Part shown: one piece after another, positions 1-7,210 of the stretch
Numbering within the stretch: the stretch's first letter is position 1
Layout of the letters: each line of letters begins with the position of its first letter
From: Rhodopirellula europaea 6C
GTDB taxonomy: Bacteria > Planctomycetota > Planctomycetia > Pirellulales > Pirellulaceae
NCBI RefSeq assembly: GCF_000338295.1
Contig: NZ_ANMO01000023.1
Coordinates: 1 to 38,607, forward strand
Length of the DNA stretch: 38,607 nt
Direction: 5' to 3'
Position numbers and translations under genes: made by a program
Notes under the pieces: generated by a model
Database searches by the model: none
What the model was told of the DNA's origin: nothing
The model's input: the letters and a program-made list of their open reading frames with translations, nothing else

Positions 1-2
1 CC

Positions 3-881
3 ATTGGCTGCTTGGTCTCTCTGGCGTTCGCTTGGCGGCAAATGCCAATCGCGGTAATCGAGCGAGCCAAAGACTCGGAACCCAAGACGCTTTTCACGGA
101 ACAAGCCATCGCGTTTCGGATTCTGGGTTGGTTCGCGATCGGCGCGATGACAATCAGTCTCGCCGGATTGCTGATTGGCCTGCTTCCATCGATTTATCCC
201 GACCAAGCCGCCAAATTGCTGCGTTTTTATTGGTTCCGATTGGCCGATGCGGTCACGCCGCTGGTGCTCGCATTTTTGCTGGTTCACTTTTTCTCGGCGA
301 GAAACATCGGTTCACCAACTGCGGAGCCACAGCCCAGAAGCCAACCTTCCGCCATCGTCTGGCTGGGCCGAGCCGGGATATTGGCGGCGATCGGGCTTTT
401 CGCTCAGGCCAGTTGGGAGCGGATTCAGACCGGAGTACCCGTTTCGGTCAGCAATCGAATGCTGGGGCTCAACGCGGATGCCGACTACGCCGAGCAGCGA
501 CGCACGATGGAAGACTGGATTGCCGTGTGCCAGTTCATCCGAGCCAGCACGCCAGAAGACGCCGTCTTGTTGACACCGAGACACCAACAAACGTTCAAGT
601 GGTACGCCCATCGGGCCGAAGTGGTCAACTGGAAGGACACGCCGCAAAACGCGGTTGCGTTGCGAGAGTGGGCCAAACGTTTTCTGGAGGTTTACCCCGC
701 TCGTTTGTCGACCATGCGAGTCACGATTCGGTACGACGACTTACGAGCCATGCGGGCCAAATACGGCTGCGACTGGATCGTGGTTGACCGACGAGTCGTG
801 GGTCCTGAACTGCCCTTGGTGCAGATTTATCCGGCGTCAAATCAGCGGAATTCGACCTATGCGGTCTACGAACTCCCTTGA
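3..881 (+). CDS. Polytopic membrane protein, 3' part (DUF6798-like)
   Basis: The frame is open to the left edge of the window, so this is the C-terminal part of a longer gene; an internal TTG at 12 is the first possible start inside the window but is probably not used. What is visible has two or three hydrophobic segments (about residues 35-60, 78-92 and 112-132 counted from 12), then a soluble domain of about 150 residues with a conserved-looking run TPEDAVLLTPRHQQTFKWYA and a C-terminal DWIVVDRR. This layout, a multi-spanning N-terminus and a globular tail, resembles the uncharacterised planctomycete DUF6798 family; I base that on memory of the pattern. No catalytic residues can be named. 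It reads into the tRNA cluster and is separated from it by about 165 bases that hold a possible promoter. Confidence 0.7.
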   Translation: MGCLVSLAFAWRQMPIAVIERAKDSEPKTLFTEQAIAFRILGWFAIGAMTISLAGLLIGLLPSIYPDQAAKLLRFYWFRLADAVTPLVLAFLLVHFFSARNIGSPTAEPQPRSQPSAIVWLGRAGILAAIGLFAQASWERIQTGVPVSVSNRMLGLNADADYAEQRRTMEDWIAVCQFIRASTPEDAVLLTPRHQQTFKWYAHRAEVVNWKDTPQNAVALREWAKRFLEVYPARLSTMRVTIRYDDLRAMRAKYGCDWIVVDRRVVGPELPLVQIYPASNQRNSTYAVYELP

Positions 882-959
882 CGGATGGACCAATTGGCTT
901 TTTGCGACAAAATTCGCCCAAGAATTTTGTGGGGAGCCCGATTTTGCCCCAATTCCGTC

Positions 960-987
960 TTGTCGCCTGTTCGCGGATCGGTACACT
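960..987 (+). promoter_or_regulatory. Possible sigma-70 promoter for the tRNA cluster
   Basis: TTGTCG at 960-965 and TACACT at 982-987 are separated by 16 bases, and the pair lies about 60 bases upstream of the first tRNA. Spacing and -35/-10 quality are fair, not perfect. This is pattern reading only. Confidence 0.3.
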
Positions 988-1045
988 CTGCCTTCCCCAT
1001 CGCAAGGCCGGTTTATCGGTTCTCGCGCGGGGTGAACTTGAGCTG

Positions 1046-1118
1046 GCCAACGTAGCTCAGTTGGCAGAGCAGCTGATTTGTAATCAGCCGGTCGTGGGTT
1101 CGAATCCCTCCGTTGGCT
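1046..1118 (+). tRNA. tRNA-Thr (anticodon TGT)
   Basis: Full cloverleaf: acceptor GCCAACG pairs with CGTTGGC, the D-arm is GCTC/GAGC, and the anticodon stem is GCTGA/TCAGC around the loop TTTGTAA, giving TGT. The T-arm carries TTCGAAT. One T-T mismatch is seen in the T stem (GTGGG against CCCTC). The discriminator is T and no CCA is encoded, so a CCA-adding enzyme is needed. It is the first gene of a Thr-Tyr-Gly-Thr-tuf unit equivalent to E. coli thrU. Confidence 0.95.
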
Positions 1119-1283
1119 CTTGCGAAATCGATTCAACGCCGATGGCGAATGAACCGAACAACAGACAATCGAAACAGTCTGCCAAGCAAGTTCACAGAAG
1201 TAGACGAGGAAGAGGTGCGAAAGCACTCAAAAATGAAGTCATTCGAATCGCAAGCCACACTTTTGATTCGAAAAACATGATTT

Positions 1284-1365
1284 GGGGGTTTGCCCGAGTG
1301 GTTAAAGGGGGCGGACTGTAAATCCGCTGGCTATGCCTACACAGGTTCGAATCCTGTAGCCCCCA
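1284..1365 (+). tRNA. tRNA-Tyr (anticodon GTA)
   Basis: A class II tRNA of 82 bases with a long variable arm. Acceptor GGGGGTT pairs with AGCCCCC (one T-G pair). The anticodon stem GCGGA/TCCGC encloses CTGTAAA, giving GTA. The T stem ACAGG/CCTGT is perfect. The discriminator is A and no CCA is encoded. It is equivalent to E. coli tyrU in the same relative place. Confidence 0.96.
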
Positions 1366-1377
1366 TTAGAAGATGGA

Positions 1378-1418
1378 AGATGCTGTTAGCTGCAAGCTAC
1401 TGGCTGCTGTTTCCCCTT
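1378..1418 (+). repeat. AGCTA-type intergenic repeat, copy 1
   Basis: The spacer between tRNA-Tyr and tRNA-Gly contains GCTGTTAGCTGCAAGCTACT followed by GGCTGCTGTTTCCCC. Related strings rich in TAGC/GCTA and often ending in GCTGTTTC recur at 3066-3109, 4440-4466, 4540-4580, 34970-35000 and 35060-35100. The repeat has no coding potential of its own. Confidence 0.5.
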
Positions 1419-1480
1419 GCCCTTTGACGGGTTTTCGCGGAAAACCAGCAAATAGTAGCCGGTCGCTGGCAGTGGAAGAC

Positions 1481-1551
1481 GCGGGTGTAGCTCAATGGTA
1501 GAGCAGCAGCCTTCCAAGCTGAATACGAGGGTTCGATTCCCTTCACCCGCT
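1481..1551 (+). tRNA. tRNA-Gly (anticodon TCC)
   Basis: Acceptor GCGGGTG pairs with CACCCGC and the D-arm is GCTC/GAGC. The anticodon loop CTTCCAA gives TCC. The anticodon stem GCAGC/GCTGA has a G-A mismatch at its first pair. The T-arm is GAGGG/CCCTT. The discriminator is T and no CCA is encoded. It is equivalent to E. coli glyT in order and anticodon. Confidence 0.95.
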
Positions 1552-1553
1552 TC

Positions 1554-1625
1554 GCTGCTGTAGCTCAGGGGTAGAGCGCCTCCTTGGTAAGGATGAGGTC
1601 ATGGGTTCAAATCCCATCAGCAGCT
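1554..1625 (+). tRNA. tRNA-Thr (anticodon GGT)
   Basis: It starts two bases after the tRNA-Gly. Acceptor GCTGCTG pairs with CAGCAGC, the D-arm is GCTC/GAGC, and the anticodon loop TTGGTAA gives GGT. The anticodon stem CCTCC/GGATG carries one C-T mismatch. The T-arm ATGGG/CCCAT is perfect. The discriminator is T and no CCA is encoded. It is equivalent to E. coli thrT, directly upstream of tuf. Confidence 0.95.
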
Positions 1626-1842
1626 TCAAGTCGCTCAAAGTTAAGTTCCCATCGGGGAGCGGGCTTTGGGTGCAACATCGTTTTTGTTTCGTTTCGATTT
1701 TCAAGTAGATCGAATGCGATCAACACGGCCGAATTGCCGGCGAGTAACCGTGGGTGTGAACGCGGTCGACGGCAGCAAGGGTTTTCGAGGAGCGTATCTC
1801 CCCGAGAACAGTGGTGCGGATCGCGAATGCAGGTGAACCAGA

Positions 1843-3039
1843 ATGGCTAAGGACAAATTTGAACGTACCAAGCCCCACGTCAACGTAGGTACGATCGGTC
1901 ACATTGACCATGGTAAAACGACGACGACGGGTGCTATCCTCGCTGTTCAAGCCGCTAAGGGCTTGGCACAAGCGAAGGGTTACTCTGATATCGCCAAGGG
2001 CGGTACTGTCCGTGATGCAACGAAGACTGTGACCATTGCGGTCGCTCACGTTGAGTACGAAAGTGAAAATCGTCACTACGCTCACATCGATTGCCCCGGC
2101 CACGCTGACTTTGTCAAGAACATGATCACCGGTGCCGCCCAGATGGACGGTGCGATTTTGGTCGTGTCGGCAGCTGACGGCCCAATGCCACAAACCAAGG
2201 AACACGTGTTGCTCGGTCGCCAGGTTGGCGTTCCGTACATCGTTGTGTACTTGAACAAGTGTGACTTGGTCGACGACGAAGAATTGCTCGAACTCGTCGA
2301 ACTCGAAGTTCGCGAATTGCTCAGCAAGTACGACTACCCAGGTGACGACGTTCCTGTCGTTCGTGGTAGCTCGCTGCCTGCTTACAACAACCCAAGCGAT
2401 CCAGAAGCCAGCAAGTGCATCACTGAGTTGATGGAAGCACTTGACTCGCACATTCCTGAGCCTACCCGTGAAGACGACAAGCCATTCCTGATGGCAATCG
2501 AAGACGTCTTCTCGATCGAAGGTCGTGGTACGGTTGCTACCGGACGTATCGAGCGTGGTGTCGTGAAGGTCGGCGAAGAAGTCGAAATCATCGGCCTTGG
2601 TCCAAACTCGACCAAGACCACCTGCACCGGCGTTGAAATGTTCCGCAAGGAAATGAACGAAGGTCGTTCGGGCGACAATGTTGGTTGCTTGCTTCGTGGT
2701 GTTAAACGCGAAGACATCCAACGTGGTCAAGTTTTGGCAAAGCCAGGCAGCATCACGCCTCACACCAAGTTCGAAGCAGAAGTTTACTGCTTGAGCAAAG
2801 ACGAAGGTGGCCGTCACACGCCATTCTTCAGCGGTTACCGCCCTCAGTTCTACTTCCGCACGACTGACGTCACCGGAACGGCCAACTTGATCGGTGCCGA
2901 CATGTGCATGCCTGGCGACAACGTCAAGGTCGAAGTTGAATTGCACAAGCCAATCGCCATGGATGACGGTGTTCGCTTCGCTATTCGCGAAGGCGGCCGT
3001 ACCGTTGGTTCAGGCGTTGTGACCAAGATTGTCGAGTAA
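1843..3039 (+). CDS. tuf: Translation elongation factor Tu
   Basis: EF-Tu brings aminoacyl-tRNA to the ribosomal A site and hydrolyses GTP. The 398-residue product has the full family length. GTPase motifs are visible: GHIDHGKTT near residues 19-27, [12 protein letters not shown] in switch II, and NKCD near 135. Domain II ([13 protein letters not shown]) and the C-terminal domain with [12 protein letters not shown] follow. The start ATG at 1843 gives the family N-terminus [19 protein letters not shown], with AGGTG about ten bases upstream as a weak ribosome binding site. The 217-base leader after tRNA-Thr(GGT) contains no gene. A long open frame antisense to it is a shadow. It is followed by a stem-loop and tRNA-Trp. 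Codon use (GGT, CGT, AAG) is typical of high expression. Confidence 0.99.
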   Translation: MAKDKFERTKPHVNVGTIGHIDHGKTTTTGAILAVQAAKGLAQAKGYSDIAKGGTVRDATKTVTIAVAHVEYESENRHYAHIDCPGHADFVKNMITGAAQMDGAILVVSAADGPMPQTKEHVLLGRQVGVPYIVVYLNKCDLVDDEELLELVELEVRELLSKYDYPGDDVPVVRGSSLPAYNNPSDPEASKCITELMEALDSHIPEPTREDDKPFLMAIEDVFSIEGRGTVATGRIERGVVKVGEEVEIIGLGPNSTKTTCTGVEMFRKEMNEGRSGDNVGCLLRGVKREDIQRGQVLAKPGSITPHTKFEAEVYCLSKDEGGRHTPFFSGYRPQFYFRTTDVTGTANLIGADMCMPGDNVKVEVELHKPIAMDDGVRFAIREGGRTVGSGVVTKIVE

Positions 3040-3065
3040 TCTGCATTTGCAGAAAGTTGTCTATA

Positions 3066-3109
3066 AGCGATAAGCTGGTAGCTGTTAGCTAGTGGCTTAT
3101 CGCTGTTTC
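3066..3109 (+). terminator. Stem-loop after tuf (AGCTA-type repeat copy 2)
   Basis: AGCGATAAGC at 3066-3075 pairs with GCTTATCGCT at 3095-3104 (10 base pairs). An inner TAGCT/AGCTA pair lies within the loop, and TGTTTCA follows. It lies 27 bases after the tuf stop and just before tRNA-Trp. It could act as a weak terminator or processing site, and it belongs to the dispersed AGCTA repeat family. There is no long U tract, so termination is unproven. Confidence 0.5.
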
Positions 3110-3182
3110 AGGGGCGTAGCTCAATTGGCAGAGCACTGGTTTCCAAAACCAGCGGTTGTGAGTTCGACTCTCGCCGCCCCTG
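3110..3182 (+). tRNA. tRNA-Trp (anticodon CCA)
   Basis: Acceptor AGGGGCG pairs with CGCCCCT. The anticodon stem CTGGT/ACCAG encloses TTCCAAA, giving CCA. The T-arm is GTGAG/CTCGC with one T-G pair. The discriminator is G and no CCA is encoded. A tRNA-Trp between tuf and secE is a common arrangement in many bacterial phyla. Confidence 0.96.
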
Positions 3183-3303
3183 CTGTCCAGAATTCTGGTT
3201 TGCCCCCGCGATCAACAGGATGTGATCGTGGAAGAGGTCTGAGCAAACTGGCCCATGACCAATTTGGCTCAACACCAGAATCAATTCACGAAGGAGTCCA
3301 CGG

Positions 3304-3762
3304 GTGTCCAAAGATCTAACCCAATCCGGCACGGCCGGCGCCGGAGGCAGTTCGCTGAGCAGCGAATTGTTCCATGCTGGTGTGTACAAAGCCAACCAAG
3401 GCCGGATCGTTCGCCAACTGACGGCTCTCGCCGTTTGGGTGATCGTTGCGTTGGGTTGCTGGCGATTGTATTCGTTCCTGCCATCGGCCATGGGAGAATC
3501 CTCCCTCGCCGCACGTGCCATCCCGGCCGTGTTGCTGGCTGCTGGCCTGTGGTTCGGTTTCCGTGTCGTCAACTGGCCTCGATTCGCCGATTTCCTGATC
3601 GCTGTCGAAGCGGAAATGAACAAGGTGACTTGGCCCAGCAAGGATGAACTGATTCGGGCTTCCGTGGTCGTGATTTTCACTATCTTCTTCCTTGCCATCA
3701 CATTGTTCCTGTTCGATGTTCTCTGGCAATTTATCTTCAACTTCATCGGGGTAACATCGTGA
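3304..3762 (+). CDS. secE: Preprotein translocase subunit SecE, extended form
   Basis: SecE stabilises SecY in the SecYEG channel of the inner membrane. The 152-residue product carries the family signature EMNKVTWPSKDEL at residues 104-115, followed by the final membrane helix (about 119-148). Two further hydrophobic segments lie upstream (about 38-60 and 70-90), so it is a three-helix SecE like that of E. coli and not the short one-helix form. The GTG start at 3304 is supported by AAGGAG at 3291-3296, seven bases upstream. The stop overlaps the GTG start of nusG by four bases (GTGA), so the two are translationally coupled. The Ser/Gly-rich first 20 residues show no domain. Confidence 0.96.
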   Translation: MSKDLTQSGTAGAGGSSLSSELFHAGVYKANQGRIVRQLTALAVWVIVALGCWRLYSFLPSAMGESSLAARAIPAVLLAAGLWFGFRVVNWPRFADFLIAVEAEMNKVTWPSKDELIRASVVVIFTIFFLAITLFLFDVLWQFIFNFIGVTS

Positions 3763-4436
3763 GTGATGATGACGTGCAAGACGTCGACTCGCCAGAAACC
3801 GAAGCCTCTCCCGCCGCTTCGGAAGCTCCCGCGCCCCCGCCACCGGCTCCCGTTGACCCCAACGCGCCGCCCAAACCAGAAGTGGACGATGAGTCCCCGA
3901 TGGATTGGTACATCCTGAAAGTCGCGTTCAACCGCGAAGATTCCATCGCAGAAGCCCTTCGCAAGAAGGTTCGCATGGAAGACATGGGTGAGTACTTCGG
4001 CGACATCGTGGTGCCATCCGAGGACGTCGCCACATTCACTCGCGATGGAAAACGCCGCGTTAGCAAACGAAAATTGCTGCCCGGTTACATCATGGTGTAT
4101 ATGTCGATCAACGACGACACCTGGTTCCTCGTCCGTGAAGTCGGCGGGATCAGCGATTTCACCGGTTCGGCTGGCAAACCCCAGCCAATGGAACCCGAAG
4201 ACGTGGAGCGATTCATCAATCGTCCCGCCGTCGACGACGAAGACGAAACACCGATCAAAACGGCGATTCCTTTCAAAGTCGGTGACCGCGTTCGCGTCAA
4301 AGAAGGCAACTTCGAAAACCAAGAAGGCGAAGTCGATGTGGTCGACGAAGCCAACGGCCGCGTGACAGTGATCATCAACATCTTTGGACGCAGCGTCCCG
4401 ATGGAACTGGATCACTGGCAAGTAGAGCCTTTGTAA
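3759..4436 (+). CDS. nusG: Transcription termination/antitermination protein NusG
   Basis: NusG binds RNA polymerase and Rho or ribosomal protein S10, linking transcription with translation and termination. The 225-residue product has an NGN domain from DWYILKVAFNREDS (about 49) through RKLLPGYIMVYM, and a KOW domain (FKVGDRVRVKEGNFENQEGE) followed by IFGRSVPMELDHWQVEPL. Residues 1-47 form an acidic, Ala/Pro-rich extension (SEAPAPPPPAPVDPNAPP) that E. coli NusG lacks. The GTG start overlaps the secE stop by four bases. The next gene, rplK, starts 147 bases later after a spacer with AGCTA-type repeat sequence. Confidence 0.97.
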   Translation: MSDDDVQDVDSPETEASPAASEAPAPPPPAPVDPNAPPKPEVDDESPMDWYILKVAFNREDSIAEALRKKVRMEDMGEYFGDIVVPSEDVATFTRDGKRRVSKRKLLPGYIMVYMSINDDTWFLVREVGGISDFTGSAGKPQPMEPEDVERFINRPAVDDEDETPIKTAIPFKVGDRVRVKEGNFENQEGEVDVVDEANGRVTVIINIFGRSVPMELDHWQVEPL

Positions 4437-4439
4437 AAA

Positions 4440-4466
4440 GCCGCTAGCTTCTAGCTATTAGCCGCT
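4440..4466 (+). repeat. AGCTA-type intergenic repeat, copy 3
   Basis: GCCGCTAGCTTCTAGCTATT and the following AGCCGC lie directly after the nusG stop. They share the TAGC/GCTA composition and the TTCTAGC core with the copy at 34970-35000. Confidence 0.45.
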
Positions 4467-4539
4467 TGCGTTATTATCTTCACCCATCCCACTTCAAACA
4501 CCTCAGATTGCGTTGGCCTTTCAGCAGAACGCTGCAACC

Positions 4540-4580
4540 AAAAAGCTAACCGCTAATCGTTAATCGCTAAAAGCTGTTTC
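4540..4580 (+). repeat. AGCTA-type intergenic repeat, copy 4, in the rplK leader
   Basis: AAAAGCTAACCGCTAATCGT, then TAATCGCTAAAAGCTGTTTC, ends four bases before the rplK ATG. The 3' end GCTGTTTCCCC is identical to that of the copy between tRNA-Tyr and tRNA-Gly. The repeat occupies the place where a ribosome binding site would be expected, and no purine-rich site is seen. Confidence 0.5.
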
Positions 4581-4583
4581 CCC

Positions 4584-5009
4584 ATGGCAAAACAAGTCAC
4601 CGGCCAAGCCAAGTTCCAAGTCCCCGGCGGTCAAGCCACTCCTGCACCTCCTGTTGGTACATCGCTGGGTAAATACGGCGTGAACTTGGGACAATTCGTT
4701 CAACAGTTCAACGATCGCACCAAGGAATACAACGGCACGCCGATTCCTGTCATCGTCACGGTTTACAACGACCGTAGCTTTGATTTCATCACCAAGAGCC
4801 CACCAGCGGCCTCGATGTTGATGCAATCAGCCGGTATCGCCAAAGGCAGCGGCGTCCCAAACAAGGACAAAGTTGCAACGGTCACCCGAGCACAGTGCGA
4901 AGAGATCGCTCAAAAGAAGATGGAAGACCTCAACGCCCGTGACATCGATCAAGCGACTCGCATGATCGAAGGCACCGCTCGCAGCATGGGCATCATCGTC
5001 GACGGCTGA
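4584..5009 (+). CDS. rplK: 50S ribosomal protein L11
   Basis: L11 forms the stalk base of the large subunit (GTPase-associated centre) with 23S rRNA and L10. The 141-residue product has the family's usual length. The N-terminal domain shows GQATPAPPVGTSLGKYGVNL (the family form is PPVGPALGQxGVN), and the C-terminal rRNA-binding domain shows FITKSPPAASMLMQSAGIAKGSG and a C-terminal GTARSMGIIVDG. The ATG at 4584 has no clear Shine-Dalgarno sequence; the repeat-like GCTGTTTCCCC precedes it. The usual partner rplA (L1) does not follow; a terminator and a convergent msrB do. Confidence 0.98.
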   Translation: MAKQVTGQAKFQVPGGQATPAPPVGTSLGKYGVNLGQFVQQFNDRTKEYNGTPIPVIVTVYNDRSFDFITKSPPAASMLMQSAGIAKGSGVPNKDKVATVTRAQCEEIAQKKMEDLNARDIDQATRMIEGTARSMGIIVDG

Positions 5010-5024
5010 TCGACGACCTCGATT

Positions 5025-5058
5025 GCCCCGACCTCTTTTCGGGGCTCGACTATTTTTT
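5025..5058 (+). terminator. Rho-independent terminator of rplK
   Basis: GCCCCGA (5025-5031) pairs with TCGGGGC (5039-5045) around CCTCTTT, and TTTTTT follows at 5053-5058. It lies 16 bases after the rplK stop and overlaps the 3' end of the convergent msrB. The U tract is on the + strand only. Confidence 0.75.
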
Positions 5059-5643
5059 GCTTTCGGACTTTGCCTCGACGAATTTCATCGAGGCACTGTT
5101 CATGCAAAAGCGTTTGCCGGTTGGTGCGGGACCATCATCGAAAAGATGTCCCAGATGAGCCTTGCAACGTTTGCAATGAACTTCCGTTCGCGGATAGATC
5201 ATCTTGTAGTCCGTCTTGTACCCGACGGCATCTTTCTCAATCGGCAAGTAGAAGCTCGGCCATCCAGTTCCTGACTTGAACTTGGTCTTGCTATCAAACA
5301 GTGGCTTGTCACAGACGATGCAGTGATACTCGCCCGTCTTCTTGTTGTTCCAGTACGCGTTTCGGAACGCGGGTTCGGTCGCAGCATTCTGAGTCACGTC
5401 GTATTGAATTCGGTTCAAACGACGACGCAGCTCGGCCTTTGTCGCCGGCACGTAGTCCTCATCAGAAGAAGCTTCGGCATTGTCCCCCCGCTTCTCTTGA
5501 GTGACCTCAAGCGGCGATTCACTTCCTCGCGAGCGGGACTCATCGGCTCGCAACGCCAGTCCGCCGAGCAGAAGACCGCTCGCGCCAATCACGCTCAGCA
5601 TGATCGTCCGAAACGAGCCAGAGTGTTGTGAATGAATCTGCAT
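5050..5643 (-). CDS. msrB: Exported peptide-methionine (R)-S-oxide reductase
   Basis: MsrB reduces methionine-R-sulfoxide in proteins. The 197-residue product has an N-terminal hydrophobic segment (about 14-30, SVIGASGLLLGGLALRA) ending in Ala-Asp, consistent with a signal peptide or anchor. A charged linker and an MsrB domain from about residue 66 follow. The zinc pairs C108/C111 and C157/C160 are present, and the catalytic cysteine is C180 in GKRFCMNSASM (RYCINS in many relatives). HLGHLFDDGP precedes it. The ATG at 5643 has GGAG eight bases upstream. The location suggests repair of oxidised envelope proteins. It stands alone, convergent with rplK and divergent from the ABC ATPase. Family assignment is secure; export is inferred. 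Confidence 0.93.
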   Translation of the reverse strand: MQIHSQHSGSFRTIMLSVIGASGLLLGGLALRADESRSRGSESPLEVTQEKRGDNAEASSDEDYVPATKAELRRRLNRIQYDVTQNAATEPAFRNAYWNNKKTGEYHCIVCDKPLFDSKTKFKSGTGWPSFYLPIEKDAVGYKTDYKMIYPRTEVHCKRCKAHLGHLFDDGPAPTGKRFCMNSASMKFVEAKSESKK

Positions 5644-6035
5644 CGCGTCATCTCCAAAATCAGTCCGTGTACCGAAAACTCATCGTGTCGTGATCGCCAA
5701 ATTGACGCGAAACATGGGTCCTTCCGTCCGTACTAATCCTGCTGCAGCGAGGAAACCCAGTGGGTCGCCCGTCGCGTCAACCGCCCTCTATTGTAATGGG
5801 TTGTCACCCCTGTAGACCGCCAAAACACGCTCTCGCTGGACACTTCGATCACCGATCTGCAACTGCCGCCGACTCAAATTCGCGTTCAATTGCGGCGATT
5901 TCGATGATTCTGACGCTGACCTCGGCTCAGACCGCGGCGTTGAAAGGAGATGGAATCCATCGTTTCGCCGGGTTCGGTGCTCAGCCTCTACAATGCGTGC
6001 CTCACACACTTCACGCCACATCATGACGCCAACGG
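5644..6035. other. Intergenic region between divergent msrB and ABC ATPase genes
   Basis: These 392 bases presumably hold the two divergent promoters. Short open frames exist on both strands (88 and 78 codons) but have no recognisable motif and overlap each other, so I do not call them. No strong promoter, repeat or RNA structure could be identified by eye. Confidence 0.5.
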
Positions 6036-7196
6036 ATGTCCACGCATTCTCTTCAGATCAACGGATTGGTCATCGACCGAGGGTCCACCAGGATCGTCGA
6101 CGACTTTGATCTGGCACTGGTCCCGGGCGAGTACTGCGTTGTGCTCGGGCCAAGCGGTTGCGGGAAAAGCACGTTGCTGCACTGCATCGCGGGGTTGCTG
6201 GAAGCCGCTCGCGGTTCGATTGCGATTGACGGATACGACGTGACCCGCGTCACGGCTAGAAAGCGAGACGTTGGGCTGCTGTTCCAGCACGACACGATGT
6301 ACCCGCATCTGACGGTTGAACAAACGCTCCAGATCGCATGTCGAGCGAATCTACGTCGTCGCCCATCGGCAACGGAAACGAACCAAAAGATTCAATCGAT
6401 CCTGCAAACGCTCAACCTGGATCCCGCCTGGCTGCCACGACGACCAGAAACTCTCAGCGGTGGACAACGACGGCGGGTAGCTCTCGCCAAAACGCTAATC
6501 CGAGAACCATCGGTTTGCTTGCTTGACGAACCAATGGCGGCGATCGACCGATTGGCGGCAGAATCCTTGATGCAGCACTTGGCTGAAGTTTCCGGCCAAA
6601 CTGAATCGACGACGTTTGTTCATGTGACCCATGACGGCGACGAGGCGATGCGTTTGGCCGACAAAATCGTCGTCATGTCGAACGGTTGCATTCTTCAATC
6701 CGGAACACCTCAGGAGATCTACCAGTCGCCCAACTGCACGGACGTTGCGCTCGCTCTTGGGTCACCTCCGTGCAATCTGCTGCCGCTGGATGAAGTGCTT
6801 CGGTCCTGTTCACAACTCGGTGAAGCCTTCCAATCGTCGCCGCCTGATTCAACCAATGAGCTCGCTTTGATGATCCGTCCGGAAGCGATCCAATTGGTCG
6901 AGCCAGATCTCAATGAGAAAGCGATGCCAACCGTCACTGAATTGGGCATGTGGCAATTTCCAGTCACTCTTTTGGAACGACGTGATTTGGGTGGCCGCCA
7001 TCTCCTCCGATTGCAACTCATCGGCTCGGAGAACTCACCGCCGCTCTCGGCAACCACTTTTCAAGAATCAATTCCGCACGAGACCGGAACTCGATGGATC
7101 TGCCAGGTTCCGGTATCCGACCTTCGCGTGGTCGCCAAGTCGCCGCAGCACTCCACGCCCGGCACTTCCAAGACCTGTGGCGGGACGGAATCGTAG
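6036..7196 (+). CDS. ABC transporter ATP-binding protein (MalK/UgpC/PotA-like)
   Basis: The ATPase subunit of an importer of the sugar/polyamine/iron/molybdate class, acting at the cytoplasmic face of the inner membrane. The 386-residue product shows Walker A GPSGCGKST (38-46), the Q-loop glutamine near 84, signature LSGGQRRRVALAK (140-152), Walker B CLLDEP (161-166) and the switch His in VTHDGDEAM (near 199). The C-terminal 150 residues match the position of TOBE-like regulatory domains. The signature's RRR and a missing aromatic after PSGCGKST do not point to a substrate. No permease or binding protein gene is adjacent, so it is an orphan ATPase here. Its stop lies 14 bases before the methyltransferase start, so the two are probably cotranscribed. 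Confidence 0.92.
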   Translation: MSTHSLQINGLVIDRGSTRIVDDFDLALVPGEYCVVLGPSGCGKSTLLHCIAGLLEAARGSIAIDGYDVTRVTARKRDVGLLFQHDTMYPHLTVEQTLQIACRANLRRRPSATETNQKIQSILQTLNLDPAWLPRRPETLSGGQRRRVALAKTLIREPSVCLLDEPMAAIDRLAAESLMQHLAEVSGQTESTTFVHVTHDGDEAMRLADKIVVMSNGCILQSGTPQEIYQSPNCTDVALALGSPPCNLLPLDEVLRSCSQLGEAFQSSPPDSTNELALMIRPEAIQLVEPDLNEKAMPTVTELGMWQFPVTLLERRDLGGRHLLRLQLIGSENSPPLSATTFQESIPHETGTRWICQVPVSDLRVVAKSPQHSTPGTSKTCGGTES

Positions 7197-7210
7197 GTTA
7201 CGATGTCTCG

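Noticed and set aside
1720-2946. Open frame of 408 codons antisense to tuf
   Set aside because: Mirror of the strongly biased codon use of tuf; no motif, and EF-Tu on the + strand is certain.
3108-4421. Open frame of 437 codons antisense to tRNA-Trp, secE and nusG
   Set aside because: Covers three certain genes and has no recognisable domain.
5760-6026. Short frames on both strands between msrB and the ABC ATPase
   Set aside because: Overlap each other, have no motif and no ribosome binding site.
7094-7210. N-terminal extension of the RsmD-like protein
   Set aside because: Would overlap the ABC gene by 100 bases, and the residues are not family-like.
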